64,000 bases of DNA from Fistulifera solaris (GCA_030295235.1 AP026124.1:62001-126000); one strand, 5' to 3'; shown: positions 1 through 10,068, counted from the first letter of the stretch. Program-made: numbers and translations. The notes: generated from the letters alone by a model not told the origin.

Positions 1-1
1 C

Positions 2-517
2 ATGAACATACCAACAGCTGGAAACATCTTTTCGGGGTTCCCACAAGACAATGTTCGAGCATTTATTGCAGACGAAAACAGAAAACATCGTATAGTCCTC
101 TGGAGTGTCCGTAATAGTCCCTACTGCGCCGCGACCAAGAAGATTCTTCAACAATTCGGAGCTGTAGTTCATGAATTGGACGACTACAGCAACGGCGATC
201 AAATTCAACGAGAACTTCGGCGGCTGACATCCCACGCCACCTTGCCTATTGTGTTTGTCGATGACAACCATCTGGGAGGTTACGATGCCGTTCGAAGAGC
301 GTACCAGAGCGGTGCCCTGCACCAGGATTTCTCTAACCCTGGCTGCTCCTCTTCGTCGTCATCGCTCGACTTTGCTAGCAACGACTGTCCTATTGAAGAC
401 TATTTCATCCCACGAAGTATGTCCATGTATCCTCGCAAAGAAAGCTTAACGACAATAGTCGAGGCAGAGCGCGGACGACGTATGGGAATGCGATCCCACA
501 GTTTAGGAACATATTAA
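2..517 (+). CDS. Glutaredoxin-like protein with SPYC in place of CPYC
   Basis: Glutaredoxins reduce disulfides or handle Fe-S clusters using glutathione and an active-site cysteine. The thioredoxin-like fold is visible from about residue 28: a beta strand (IVLWSV), the active-site loop NSPYCAAT at residues 38-45, the cis-proline segment (TLPIVFV) and the glutathione-binding LGGYDAV. The first cysteine of the usual CPYC, which is the nucleophile in this family, is a serine here. Only the second cysteine remains, so ordinary dithiol or monothiol catalysis is doubtful. A serine-rich tail of about 60 residues follows the domain. The ATG lies one base inside the window, so a longer N-terminus or an upstream exon cannot be excluded. 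A canonical CPYC paralogue lies 2 kb downstream. The family call is firm; the function is uncertain. Confidence 0.8.
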   Translation: MNIPTAGNIFSGFPQDNVRAFIADENRKHRIVLWSVRNSPYCAATKKILQQFGAVVHELDDYSNGDQIQRELRRLTSHATLPIVFVDDNHLGGYDAVRRAYQSGALHQDFSNPGCSSSSSSLDFASNDCPIEDYFIPRSMSMYPRKESLTTIVEAERGRRMGMRSHSLGTY

Positions 518-777
518 GTCACTTTTGTTATTTTGAAATTTTCATACCAAAATATTGTTTATATCATTGATTCTTTACTTACAAAGTATCCTAATCCGTG
601 AAAGTAGCGCTCCAAGAGGAACAACTTGTAACAACAGATATTAGTGCTTCAGTACAAGTACCCTGTGAACTCCTGTATCGCGTATCCTCAATTACTCTCT
701 TCTCCGGAGAAAGGATATGGCAAGCATTTCATCGCATCTTACAAAATCGGAACGATTCAAGATAATATTTCAAATGT

Positions 778-1779
778 CTACAGGGGCGGCGGTGGAGGAG
801 GCGGAGGCGGCGGGGGCATCATAGGTGGTGGGGGAGGAAGCGATGGAGGTGGCGGCCTAAAAAAGAAGGGGACGAAAATGAGAAGACAAGAGAGACAGTT
901 GAGTCGTCATATGACATACTTACGGAGGTGGTGGTGGCGGCGGAATGGCATTCAATGGCAACGGCGGAGGACTGTAATAGGAGAAGCATCACGTGAGAAT
1001 AACGATTATCCAGCGACAAGACAACATTCCAAGACGTACGGCGGTGGTGGAGGAGGCGGCGGGGGTAATGGAGCTACCATGTCGGCATTGACATGAGCAC
1101 TAGCGAACATATGATTGGGTCGAAAGAACGTAGTCGTAGCGCTCGTTGCAGCAGGTCGCTGTTGCGCTTCTGCCAACATTCGTTCGGCACGTGTTCCGTG
1201 TCGTTCGTTGGTCGGTTTTCCGTCCGCATCCTTCTTGAGTGCGAATTGGACCTGAATTTGACGATTTCCCAAGAATTGTCCATTCATGAGCTCAATTGCG
1301 GTGTCGGCGGCAGCAAAATTGTCGTACGATACAAAGGCAAATCCTTTGGATTGATTGGTTTGTTCATCTCGCACCATATAAGGCGGTTTGGTGAGAGTCC
1401 CAAAGGCCGAAAAGGTATCGTGCAACAATTGTTCATCAACCGTTTGAGGATCCAAGTTTCCGATGAACAAATTAGCGCCAATATCCGGCAGAGACTGATC
1501 CTGCAAAGAACTTTTCGACACTCGCAGCGGACGTCCCATAAGTTTGATCATATTGAGTATCGTAATAGCATAATCGGCTTCAACAACATCTAGAAATTCG
1601 ATGAATCCGTAGCCATTGTGTGTCCCTGTGAGCTTATCCTTGGGCATATAAACTGATTGAACGCGACCAACTTGCACAAACAACTCCGTAAGCAGTTCTT
1701 CCGTACAGGTTGGGTCTAAGTTTCCAACGTAAACGGTCGCATCTTGATTGCGATGCTCGACATGAGCGAGTGATGCCAT
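778..1779 (-). CDS. SF3B4: Splicing factor 3b subunit 4 (SF3B4/SAP49), three exons
   Basis: SF3B4 is the U2 snRNP SF3b subunit that contacts pre-mRNA near the branch point, in the nucleus. Two RRM domains are visible: residues 15-90 (RNP2 VYVGNL, RNP1 GYGFIEF) and 103-182 (LFIGNL, KGFAFVSY), followed by a proline-rich tail as in SF3B4 of animals and fungi. I infer two introns on the minus strand, 972-1039 (donor GTACGT) and 857-923 (donor GTAAGT). Splicing them keeps the proline-rich frame open and gives 288 residues ending at a TAG at 778-780. Without splicing, the frame ends soon after the first poly-proline run. The gene is divergent from the glutaredoxin at 2437, sharing a 657-bp spacer. 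Confidence is high for identity and good for the exon model. Confidence 0.92.
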
Positions 1780-2399
1780 CGGAATTTCTGCGTGTGAGCG
1801 TTTGTTTGTCTGGTTTAGCCTTGATTAATGTAATAAATCACTCCACAAATAAATGATTAGCAAGAATGCAAATTCATGTATAAGGTGAAAAGAAATGAAG
1901 CATTGAACTAGCGAAGTTGGTTGTGTAACTGTACTGGTAATGAAGTCAAACAAAGCTCCTCAAAAATGGTTGCGTTGATCGTTGATCATCATCTCACACA
2001 ATCATCAATCAATCGTCGCCTTATTACTTCGCATCGCGGACGACGGTCGGTCCGCACGGCGTCTTTCTAATTATTAATTAACGACTGGATTATTTATTCA
2101 ATCCGGTATTGGCAACAAAGAACGTCATCGAAAGATGGTTGAGAAAATCATCGACATCCGATCGAACGAGAAAATGAGTTCCAGTTCCTAATGTTGTGAG
2201 TGAATCATCATTATTATTACTCCGTATTTTATTTCACCATCATCCATTACATTCTCATTTTTTCATACTTGTGTAAAAGAACTTCCTTCCCTTTGAATTC
2301 TTTATTCGATTCCAGTCATCTTCCTTTACAAATCTAGAGTATTGCAATTATTTCATCTATATACTTGATGGGAAGCCTTTCTTCGAAATCCACTTCAGC

Positions 2400-2434
<35 letters not shown>

Positions 2435-2436
2435 AC
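1780..2436. promoter_or_regulatory. Divergent spacer between SF3B4 and glutaredoxin
   Basis: This AT-rich spacer must carry both promoters. It holds a degenerate GTACTGGTA at about 1929, one TACTCCGTA at 2218-2226, and a CAA run at its right end. No gene is seen. Confidence 0.5.
2399..2434 (+). repeat. (CAA)12 run directly before the glutaredoxin ATG
   Basis: Twelve CAA units end two bases before the ATG at 2437, so they lie in the 5' untranslated leader. CAA repeats are unstructured and have been reported to favour translation in other eukaryotes; that role is inference here. Confidence 0.85.
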
Positions 2437-2826
2437 ATGAGCGAATTAAAAGACTTTATTCAAAAAGAGCATGAAGCCTCGCCGGTCGTTGTATGGTGCG
2501 TCCTAACCTCTGTTTCCTTTGGTTGAATTGTCTTTTGTCTCCCTTCATCTCACAATACCCCTTCGGTGCACTCTTCTTACAGGTCCAAGTCGTATTGCCC
2601 ATATTGCACGGCCACCAAAGATCTCTTTCAAAAACTTAATGTCCCGCACAAAGTACACGAATTGGATCAAATGCCGAACGGGAGTGACATTCAAGCGGCT
2701 TTGCAACAAATGACGGGACAACGTACCGTGCCGAACGTATTTATTAAGGGAAAACATTTGGGTGGCAATGATGATACGCAAGCGGCGTACCGATCGGGTC
2801 ATTTGCAGCAATTGTTGAGTCAGTAA
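2437..2826 (+). CDS. Dithiol glutaredoxin (CPYC)
   Basis: This is a classical small cytosol-type glutaredoxin of 100 residues that reduces protein disulfides and glutathione mixed disulfides. Exon 1 (2437-2495) begins MSELKDFIQKEH. An 87-nt intron (2496-2582, donor GTGCGT) splits the tryptophan codon just before the active site, giving VVVWSKSYCPYC. The cis-proline motif TVPNVFI, the GSH site GGNDDT and the C-terminal helix are all present. Spliced length is 303 nt, an exact multiple of three. No targeting peptide is seen. It keeps both active-site cysteines, unlike the paralogue at position 2. Confidence 0.93.
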
Positions 2827-2985
2827 GAGAATACATTGGGAATTATACATTCATACTCAGTATAGCTTATCATCGATCCTACAGTTGTTAAATCACTAAA
2901 GGACGACATCCTACATGTGTGCACACACGCACATTTATATTTCTGGAACAAAACAAAAAAAAAAAAACACTCCACAACAACTACT

Positions 2986-4279
2986 CTACGTGTAATGCAT
3001 CTTGGGTGGGGGAGGAAACGGTACTGCGGATTGCGAAGGAGGCCTTTGAAACAGTGCTTCAGCTTCGGACGTGTTTGCAGTAGTCGTTGACACGGAGGTG
3101 GTTCGTATTGGCTCGACTACTGCCGGTTGTGTTGTTGTCGTGACTGGAGGTGGCGGTTGTTTCTGTGGAATATCAACTTCCTCTGCACTCTCTTCACTTT
3201 CATCGTCCTCTCCATGATCGACTTCCATCTCCAACTGAGGTTCTACTTCCAAAAGAGTTCGTGTAGGTGCAACGGCAGTCTCCGATGATGTTTGGGCTTG
3301 CTGTGATTGCGATGTTGTCGGAGTGGGCAACACCCCAACATACCGCACTTTGCGTTCCACACTGGTGCCCTCGGTCGTTCGTGCTGAGGAAGGCAATCGA
3401 TGCAAATATCCCGTTCCCACTTCGGCTCCTAGTAATCCCTTTCCACCCCACTCTAAAGTGGGCATCAGTGCTACGACACGGACCATATCAGAATCAGTAT
3501 TGTAAACGTACAATTCGACGACGTGATCTTCGTGTTGCCGCAGCAAAGTCGCTAATTCAGCGCTCGAATTCAGTGTTTGATGCGTTGTGCCCAGCAAAAA
3601 GTCTTTGAAGGGTACTAATCCTGCAATGGCGGCCGGAGATTGTGGTTCTACCGTCAAAATACGCACCAAACGATCTTCGGCCCCGGCATAATTGTCCAAT
3701 CGAATGGTGACTCCGAGTAAACCTGCACCTCCCCATTGATCACTCGGCGTCAATTCAACCAATCGCGCTTGTTGACTTTTTTATATTGTAAACCACTGTG
3801 TAAGTTGAATAGCAAAGATGAGGGAGTGAAAAATATCAAACACAAAGTAAGAGAGAGATGTATGCAAAGGTCATTTCCACTCGAAGCAGCAAAGAGAAGC
3901 AACACCCTACAAGATTTCCCTGTTCTTGTGGGTCTTCTTTGCCTGACGACATTCTGTCGTGAAAACTTACAGAATTCCATGGGCTTTTCTTTGTATTCAT
4001 TCAGCAATGCTGGTAAATCGACGTCGTTGTATTCTTCACCCGGTTGTAATCCTTCTCCGCTTCCCAGTAGCATTTGCCCTTGTGCACCGACTAAAAAATC
4101 TAAAAGGACACTAATCCCGCTTTGGCAGCTGGTGAATTGGGTTGAACTCCTAGCACACGATATCCTATTGTGTCAATGCCGTCAAAGGGGTCCAAAGTGT
4201 CATCGTCGTCATCGTCATGAAAATCGTTGTCGTTGCCGTTCACGTCTTGATAAGCGGCAGAGCCCTGAGTGTTTCCCAT
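2986..4279 (-). CDS. GRASP: Golgi reassembly-stacking protein (GRASP55/65), frame broken twice
   Basis: GRASP proteins tether Golgi cisternae through two PDZ-like domains anchored by N-terminal myristoylation. The protein starts MGNTQGS, with the required Gly2. PDZ1 (VLGVQPNSPAAKAGL) follows an acidic stretch. PDZ2 carries the family signature TPSDQWGGAGLLGVTIR and a PQSPAAIAGL repeat. The tail is Ser/Thr/Pro-rich, as in the family. One intron (3796-3970, donor GTAAGT) splits PDZ1. Two single-base breaks exist. At the run 4102-4105 one base is missing between VSF and LDFLVG. At the run 3777-3782 one base is extra, just after VYN. With both adjusted, exons sum to 372 codons in phase. An acceptor a little downstream would avoid the second break but would drop the conserved VYN strand. 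Identity is firm. Confidence 0.9.
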
Positions 4280-5423
4280 GACAAAGAAAGAGGTAACTGA
4301 TACTTGGAAAATAGATACCAGGAAGGCTTTTGGAAAGTGACTATCATGAGCTAAAAATAACACAAACGCAATAAACGCGAAAAGGACTTTCCTCGCAAAT
4401 CGCGTCCTCTGGAATTGTTGTATTGGATGCCTACCAGGTACGTGCATATCACGTAGGCTCCGTAGGGAAATTAATTGACAACGAGGTAAACCCGGATATT
4501 GAGTATGGTTTCATTATCCATGTTTCGGGTTTGTTTGAGTGCGATACTCTAATGCATTACCCCAACATCCATCCTTCACACCAGTCAGCGATGTTCACAA
4601 CCAATTCAAAATCAAATCTTAGAAAAGAGCAAAGATACAACGCTTCTAATGTCTACGTGAGAATCACGTAGGGCCCGTAGGAAGTTTATCGATGTAAAAG
4701 GTCGCCAACACTGAATTTTATAAAAAATACGGACACCAACGGTATAAAAGATTATTGGCATTCATCATGAAGGCATGCATTGCAGAAACTGGTCAACGTA
4801 AGAGCTTCTCGAGCAATCAGTACGAACTTTTACTCAGTACGGAGTAATGGTCATCAGGCTCGAAACTTTTGGTTCGTGATTGAAATTCAATCGTGGTTAT
4901 GTTAATTTAACACTTCGTGCTATAGTAAAAACGGAAGCCAACGAGACGAAGTGAATTTCGACGGTAAATCACCACGGCGTGCACCGTTGAAGCTGTAGAA
5001 CGTAAATTCACAAAGTGACTAATGATATGTTTTTTGAGCGACCAGTAAGAACCTATATTTCTTATTAAGTATTAACCCGTCCCGTATAAATTTAGGTTCG
5101 TGTCACAGGTTATCGTAATGTTTGGACCCCCAAGCCCCAAGTCATGTCAACATAAGAATGGATGCGTATGTTGGAGCTGCTACTCGAACTTATTGAAAAG
5201 TAAGCTAAATTCTAGGCCATAGTTGCTTACACTTTCCTTCAAAGGACAGTAAACACTGCTTGATAATGACCGATTCGCTTCTTTGCAAGGACTTTGCTTT
5301 ATTGTTCTTGTTTTGCCAAATATTGCGGTTGAGTACGATTGGATAGTCCTTTGCTTACAGTCAATCGACTTAGATAACTACGACACGGCATGATACATGT
5401 CGAACAAGTTTTTCCGATTCATG
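4280..5423. other. Intergenic, upstream of GRASP
   Basis: No gene is seen in this 1.1-kb stretch. It holds one exact TACCAGGTAC (4432-4441) and one TACGGAGTA (4838-4846). A related pair of short segments containing CACGTAGG and CCGTAGG lies near 4449-4470 and 4665-4682. Confidence 0.6.
4432..4441 (+). promoter_or_regulatory. TACCAGGTAC motif
   Basis: Exact copy, 150 bp upstream of the GRASP start, in intergenic DNA. Confidence 0.5.
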
Positions 5424-6757
5424 CTATTCTTGCCAGTGGATCGATTTAAAGTACTGCACATGTTCGTTGCGAATGTTGTAGCACGGATGCGTGGCTGCCA
5501 CAGACGCATGCCTTGAGAACACGACAATTTCATCCTCCGTTTCACTCGACTTACCGCGATACTGCTGTGCAATTGACAAGCCAGATAGGTTATAGCACGA
5601 ATGATAGAAATCTCGGGTCTTGGATGGCTTGTCGCGTAAACCTCCGTGAATGTCTTGTGCGCATAGTAAAATGTATCGTTCCAACATGGCCGTATCAAAA
5701 GCGCCGCCGAAGTTTTTGTATCATTAGAACCATCATTCGACAATAAAAGATCACTGACTACCGCCAGAGCACCTCCTTGCCAGAAACTATAGCATCCGTC
5801 GACCAGTTTGTTGGATCGACCACTGAATCCACCTTCCAACGCTAATTGCCTTCGCGATGCATAATCGCAAAGCGCACCTAAATCGATCAAATGGGTACTT
5901 TCCATCAATTGCAAAGCCGCAATGGCACAATATGTGTATCCACCGTGTGCTTCGGCACCGGGTTCCCCACCAAATCCACCTTCCCATGTTTGACACGCAC
6001 TGACAAAGTTTGCCCATGAAAGGGGTAACGGTAGTTGCAACAACGAGAGGACGGCAATACAACAATATGTCGCTCGGACATCAATTTCTCCATCGTGATG
6101 CATTCGCACACGACCTTGTTCATCGGCCAGAGTAAGCATCCACTGATAAAGAGGCTTTCGCACTTGCTGCAAGAGGTGTAGTGCCGAGTGTGATGATGAC
6201 GGCTGTAGCGTATCGTTCTTCACCGAATCCATTGCATGTCGTTCATGACTAGCGAGAATCGCCAAGGACATTACTGCCGCATAGGTCGTTGCCGCATGAG
6301 GCAGCTGTCCCGGTCCTCCACCAAAGCCTCCATCCCGTGGATGAAAAAAGAGTTGTAGTGTTTGTACCATAGCTTGACGTTCCTCCGCCGTAGTTTTGTA
6401 ATCGAGCAAATCACACGCATGTAATGTCCAGTAAATCATCCAGGATCGACTGGAATCGAGTGTTACAAAAGAAGGACGCAGTTGGGATCGTAAGGTCGGT
6501 TGAAAGACGGGTGATAAGTATTGTATGTGTCGATCGACCAATAGACAAATATCCAAGTCCTGCTCGTCAACTGACCCTTCCGTACTCATAAGCAATCCCG
6601 ATTGTCGTAAATGATCCAATTGACTGGGAGGCAATGTTGCCAAGTTGACAAAAAACGGTTGACATTCCATTTCGGTTCGTTGTTGTTGTCGAGTCGAGTC
6701 GGTGCGTTTTAAAAACGGCATGACCGTTTGTTGATCGATCTTTCGCACAATCGTCAT
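5424..6757 (-). CDS. FNTB: Protein farnesyltransferase subunit beta, one frame break
   Basis: The beta subunit binds zinc, farnesyl diphosphate and the CaaX peptide, and prenylates Ras-like proteins in the cytosol. The alpha-alpha barrel repeats are plain: DGGFGGGPGQ, then TWEGGFGGEPGAEAHGGYTY, GGFSGRSNKLVDGCYSFWQGG, and finally RDFYHSCYNLSGLS. The DGCYSFW segment contains the zinc-ligand Asp and Cys, and HSCYNLSG supplies the ligand His. At the five-base run 5713-5717 one base is missing. The reading continues in the next frame as FDTAMLERYILLC and ends at 5424, giving about 444 residues, normal for the family. Without the correction the gene would lose its last barrel repeat and the zinc His. 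It is divergent from ISD11. Confidence 0.92.
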
Positions 6758-6789
6758 AGTTTTGCTATCAAAAGTGGGTTGTTGTAGGT

Positions 6790-6799
6790 GTACCTGGTA
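6790..6799 (-). promoter_or_regulatory. TACCAGGTAC motif (minus orientation)
   Basis: Exact reverse-complement copy in the FNTB/ISD11 spacer, 33 bp upstream of the FNTB start. Confidence 0.5.
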
Positions 6800-6913
6800 T
6801 CTTGTTGTTGACTTTTGCTAACAGGCTAATTAATACTCATAGCTCATAGGGCACCTTGGTTGTCGTTGTCGCGGTTACCTGGAGTCATATAATTGCTCAC
6901 ACGACCATTTCGT

Positions 6914-6928
6914 GACTAAACTCCAGTC
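6914..6928. repeat. GACTG-N5-CAGTC palindrome, one mismatch
   Basis: GACTA-N5-CAGTC; a degenerate member of the interspersed palindrome family, intergenic. Confidence 0.4.
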
Positions 6929-7244
6929 TTAGAAATTGCCATTGTAACCCGACTCACGACTCACAGCTCACAGCTTACACAAAGGCTTACAGCTCACAAA
7001 GGGGTATATGTTGCAGCTCATGACTAAAATTCCTTGCCACGTCATCTTCACGTCATCGTCTGTCTTCGCTCGGTCCGACTGGTCGTTCCCACGTTTATAG
7101 CTCTCGTTGCGACCCTTTGCGACGACGCTTTGGTTTATTCATTCGTCTTCTGTATCATCGTCGTCCATTTTGTTCTTACGTTGTCTTTCTTCATCTCGCT
7201 ATATTTTGTATCCCATCGCAAGATACCTAACCGAATACATCAAG

Positions 7245-7615
7245 ATGTCATCACTGCAATTGTATCGTTCGATGATGCGACAAGCCAAACACATTCACGA
7301 TTACAACTTTCGAGAGTATGCCTTGCGTCGTGTCAAGGCGGGTTTTCGTCAACATCTATCTGCGACCGGGTGCGTGTCATGATAGTCGCTCGAGTTTCAA
7401 TCTGGTGTTTGTCTTTGATTCTACGATTCAATCACTTGACAAGTCTAACGTCACCTCCATCATCATTGTTTCATTTTCTGTTGCACAGACCCGAATTGCA
7501 AACGGCCCTACAATTTGGTCAAGAACAATTGCAAGTCATGCAACGGTTTGCCCAAATGTCGCAATCCTATCCGAGTGCTCGATCTGTTATGGAATCTGCG
7601 CCATTTATGGGTTAG
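7245..7615 (+). CDS. LYRM4: LYR-motif protein ISD11/LYRM4
   Basis: ISD11 stabilises the mitochondrial cysteine desulfurase NFS1 in Fe-S cluster assembly. The 83-residue protein starts MSSLQLYRSMMRQAKH and has the Leu-Tyr-Arg motif at residues 5-7. It continues YNFREYALRRVKAGFR, closely matching the ISD11 helix pattern, rather than other LYR proteins. One 119-nt intron lies at 7370-7488 (donor GTGCGT, acceptor TTGCACAG) and splits a glycine codon. Spliced length is 252 nt, in phase. No long presequence is visible, which is usual for LYR proteins. It shares a divergent spacer with FNTB. Confidence 0.88.
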
Positions 7616-7836
7616 TAACAGAGAGAGGACTTTTGTTTTGTAGATTGCTTCCTGAATGATTATACTTTCAAGTGCGAATGGCACCTTTTCTAAACATTGG
7701 ATGCTGGATGCACGAAACAAAATCGACACACGTCACAAGTTACGTATTAAAAAGAATAGCAATAAGTAACTTATGACTTTTATCATCAACAACAGCAACC
7801 ATCATCAATACGGTCTCCACTTTCCCCACATTCGTC

Positions 7837-8397
7837 TTAACGAAACAAATCTTTCATACGCATCGCATCCTTTTCGTACCGCTGTTGCGCTCGCTTCTCA
7901 CGTTCTGCACGCAATCCTTCCTTCCCACCAAATCGTTTGTGTGCTCGTTGTCGTATTTCACTCCGAGCATACAGCTTAACCTTGGCCCAGCGGGGATTAC
8001 GGGGATTCGGACGTTCTTCTACCACCTTACAAACCGATAAAGTGCCCACGGGTAAACAGTACTGTTGCGTAGCCTCGGTTTGAGTCACAAACGGTGATGC
8101 GCCCACTTCAAAATCTTCTAATTCATCCTCGTTGTTTGTGTTTGCCGTTGTAGCATATTCCGTTTTCGCCTTCTTGTGATTGCTGTTGTTGTTGCTGCCA
8201 TTGTCTTTACTAATCTCTATAACTTTCTCTTTGCCTGAATTTTCTACACATTTGTCATTCTGTGATTCTCCTGCTCGATCTATTTCCTCTTCGATCTCTG
8301 CTCGTTCGCCCTCTTCTTTCTCTCCTTCTTGTCTTCGAATCTTTCCTCCTTCCTCGTTCCCATCTTCCATCTCCTTTCGTTTTAGTACAGTATTCAT
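7837..8397 (-). CDS. XPA C-terminal-domain-like protein
   Basis: The protein is 186 residues. The first 80 are highly charged (Glu/Lys/Arg-rich, then Asn/Ser), probably disordered. The last 75 resemble the DNA-binding C-terminal domain of the nucleotide-excision-repair protein XPA: YCLPVGTLSVC, then NPRNPRWAKVKLYARSEI, then RFGGKEGL and a basic helix. The zinc finger that precedes this domain in true XPA is absent, so this is either a shorter relative or has an unrecognised upstream exon. The upstream small frame ends only 26 bp away, which leaves little room for a promoter. I infer a nuclear, DNA-binding role with moderate confidence. Confidence 0.65.
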   Translation of the reverse strand: MNTVLKRKEMEDGNEEGGKIRRQEGEKEEGERAEIEEEIDRAGESQNDKCVENSGKEKVIEISKDNGSNNNSNHKKAKTEYATTANTNNEDELEDFEVGASPFVTQTEATQQYCLPVGTLSVCKVVEERPNPRNPRWAKVKLYARSEIRQRAHKRFGGKEGLRAEREKRAQQRYEKDAMRMKDLFR

Positions 8398-8423
8398 GTT
8401 TATTCCTGGTTCTGTTTTCCTAT

Positions 8424-8609
8424 TTACTGACGAGCTGATGATCCCGATAAAAGTCTACGTTCGTCGGGACCTGCCATAAACCAAAAGGCGCCACGCAATA
8501 CAACAAAATAAACAGTCAATTGTCCCCAAAACCACAATTGAGGATTATTCCACCCTTTGTTATTGCCGTTACCGTTACCGTCCGCGCCACCTGGTTGTAA
8601 TGTAAACAT
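8424..8609 (-). CDS. Small single-span membrane protein, unknown
   Basis: This 61-residue frame has a Gly/Asn-rich N-terminus, one hydrophobic segment rich in aromatic residues (LWFWGQLTVYFVVLRGAFWF) and a basic tail. I do not recognise it. It could be a short subunit of an organellar membrane complex or the first exon of a longer gene. It ends 26 bp upstream of the XPA-like gene on the same strand. It has a clean ATG and aromatic-rich composition but no homology I can name. Confidence 0.4.
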   Translation of the reverse strand: MFTLQPGGADGNGNGNNKGWNNPQLWFWGQLTVYFVVLRGAFWFMAGPDERRLLSGSSARQ

Positions 8610-9246
8610 GAAAAAGAATTATTTGGTGAAATGGAAATTAAGACTTCAATGGAAGTAAATTAAAATAATGATATCACGTCAATGGGTGTTATTGCTGCAA
8701 GAACAGGTTTTGTGAGGCGCAGGAGCGCGCTGGCCGCAGACCGCAGATACAAGGTACGTAGTACGGTACTGTTTACTTGCTACCAGGTACCGGTACCAGT
8801 ACCGCGCGGTAGTTGCTTACCCGACAAAACGAGCGTCTGTCCCTCGCACGACACAACTCGACACTCAACCAACAACCACCGCAATCTTTTTTTTCAATCT
8901 GACTTTCTTATCGCACCAGAGTTTGATTACTCGGACACTTACTTCGAAAAACAAATCCATTGAAGCAGATTTGAAAATTATTTGAACGCATCGACGCTGG
9001 GTTGGTGATAATTATAGGGTGAAATGCATCACCTTGTGCCCCAAGGTTACTATAGAATTAAATGTAGATTCTTCATGCCCCGACTCAACCATATTGCAGT
9101 CCCGGAACTCTTGAATGGCGCTGTCTGTCCTTCGAACGCACAACGGCCGCTCGTGACGTTGTTGCACTTTACAGAGCAAATAAACCAAAAGAGGATTGAT
9201 TATTCCTTACTTCCCTTCTAATTATCCCCCCTTGTTCGTGCATTTG
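8610..9246. promoter_or_regulatory. Divergent spacer with a GTAC-rich island
   Basis: This 637-bp spacer has no gene. At 8750-8815 there are several GTAC tetramers within about 65 bp, including an exact TACCAGGTAC overlapping ACCGGTAC. A CT/CAA-rich stretch follows. Confidence 0.55.
8781..8790 (+). promoter_or_regulatory. TACCAGGTAC motif
   Basis: Exact copy inside the GTAC-rich island between the small membrane protein gene and the gamma-CA-like gene. Confidence 0.5.
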
Positions 9247-10068
9247 ATGATGAGTGTCTCCAAATCAATTCAGGAAGTGCTAGGACGAGCCCTCCGCGAA
9301 ACCGGAGCTCATTTGAAGCGTCAGGGAAATGTCGAAGTACGTTTGTTGATGATTTTATTGGCTTTCCCTCTCGTTTTGTTCTTTGTTGCTTACCATTTTA
9401 AACCCTTCTATTGATTTTCTTCCATTCTTTATTGCACTTTCTGATAGATTTTTTCACGCCATCGTCCAAAAATGACATTTCGCGGTCAAAAGCCCTTTCA
9501 AACGAACGATACCTTCATTGCACCGAGCGCTTCGGTGATCGGGAATGTCACCAATTGGGATCAATCCACTGTTTGGTACAAAGCAGTCGTTCGGGCAGAT
9601 ACGCATCCTATCACAATTGGATTTTCGAGCAGTGTGGGAGAAGGAACGGTCATTACTACGTTGAATGTTGAAGAGTTGGAGGAAACCGGTTTCCCTCCAG
9701 AGACGCACATTGGCCATTATGTCACCATTGGAGCCGGTTGTATCTTAAAATCCTGTCGCATAGATGATATGGTCAGTGTAGGAGACAAGTGTGTCATTTT
9801 AGAGGGAAGTCTTGTCGAAAATAATGTCATTCTCGAACCAGGCACGGTCGTTATGCCTTACCAGCGCATTCCTTCGGGTCAAAAATGGGGAGGCAATCCG
9901 GCGGCCTATGTTGGTGAATTGACGCCGGAAGAAAAGGAACACATTCCCGCGGAAGCCTTGCATGTGCATGAACAAGCAAAAGAACATTTGGTGGAATTCT
10001 TGCCCTACGGATACAGTTACGTGCATTTGGAAGATGTCGAGAAAGAGCAGTTGAGCAAAGAAGGTTAA
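9247..10068 (+). CDS. Gamma-carbonic-anhydrase-like complex I subunit lacking zinc ligands
   Basis: Gamma-CA and gamma-CA-like proteins form the trimeric matrix arm of mitochondrial complex I in plants and algae. The 236-residue protein has the family N-terminus (ALRETGAHLKRQGN, then SRHRPK), left-handed hexapeptide repeats (FIAPSASVIGNV), VVRADTHPITIG, and the C-terminal IPSGQKWGGNPAAYVGEL. The three zinc histidines expected in active enzymes are replaced: VITT in place of V-x-H, and VTIGAGCILK in place of TIGHxxxxH. This points to a structural gamma-CAL type. A 111-nt intron (9337-9447, donor GTACGT) joins QGNVE to IFSRHR in phase. Two adjacent ATGs (9247, 9250) could each serve as the start. 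Confidence 0.85.

Larger units (their letters stand above)
6758..7244. promoter_or_regulatory. Divergent spacer FNTB / ISD11
   Basis: This 487-bp spacer holds the reverse complement of TACCAGGTAC at 6790-6799 and a one-mismatch copy of the GACTG-N5-CAGTC palindrome at 6914-6928. Short CTCACGACTCACAGCTCACA-like direct repeats lie at about 6952-6995. Confidence 0.55.

Noticed and set aside
644-1096. A 150-codon poly-Gly frame on the plus strand
   Set aside because: It is the antisense of the proline-rich tail and introns of SF3B4.
7034-7615. A long plus-strand frame starting 211 bp before ISD11
   Set aside because: Its first two thirds are promoter, the ISD11 first exon in the wrong frame, and intron; only the end matches the real second exon.
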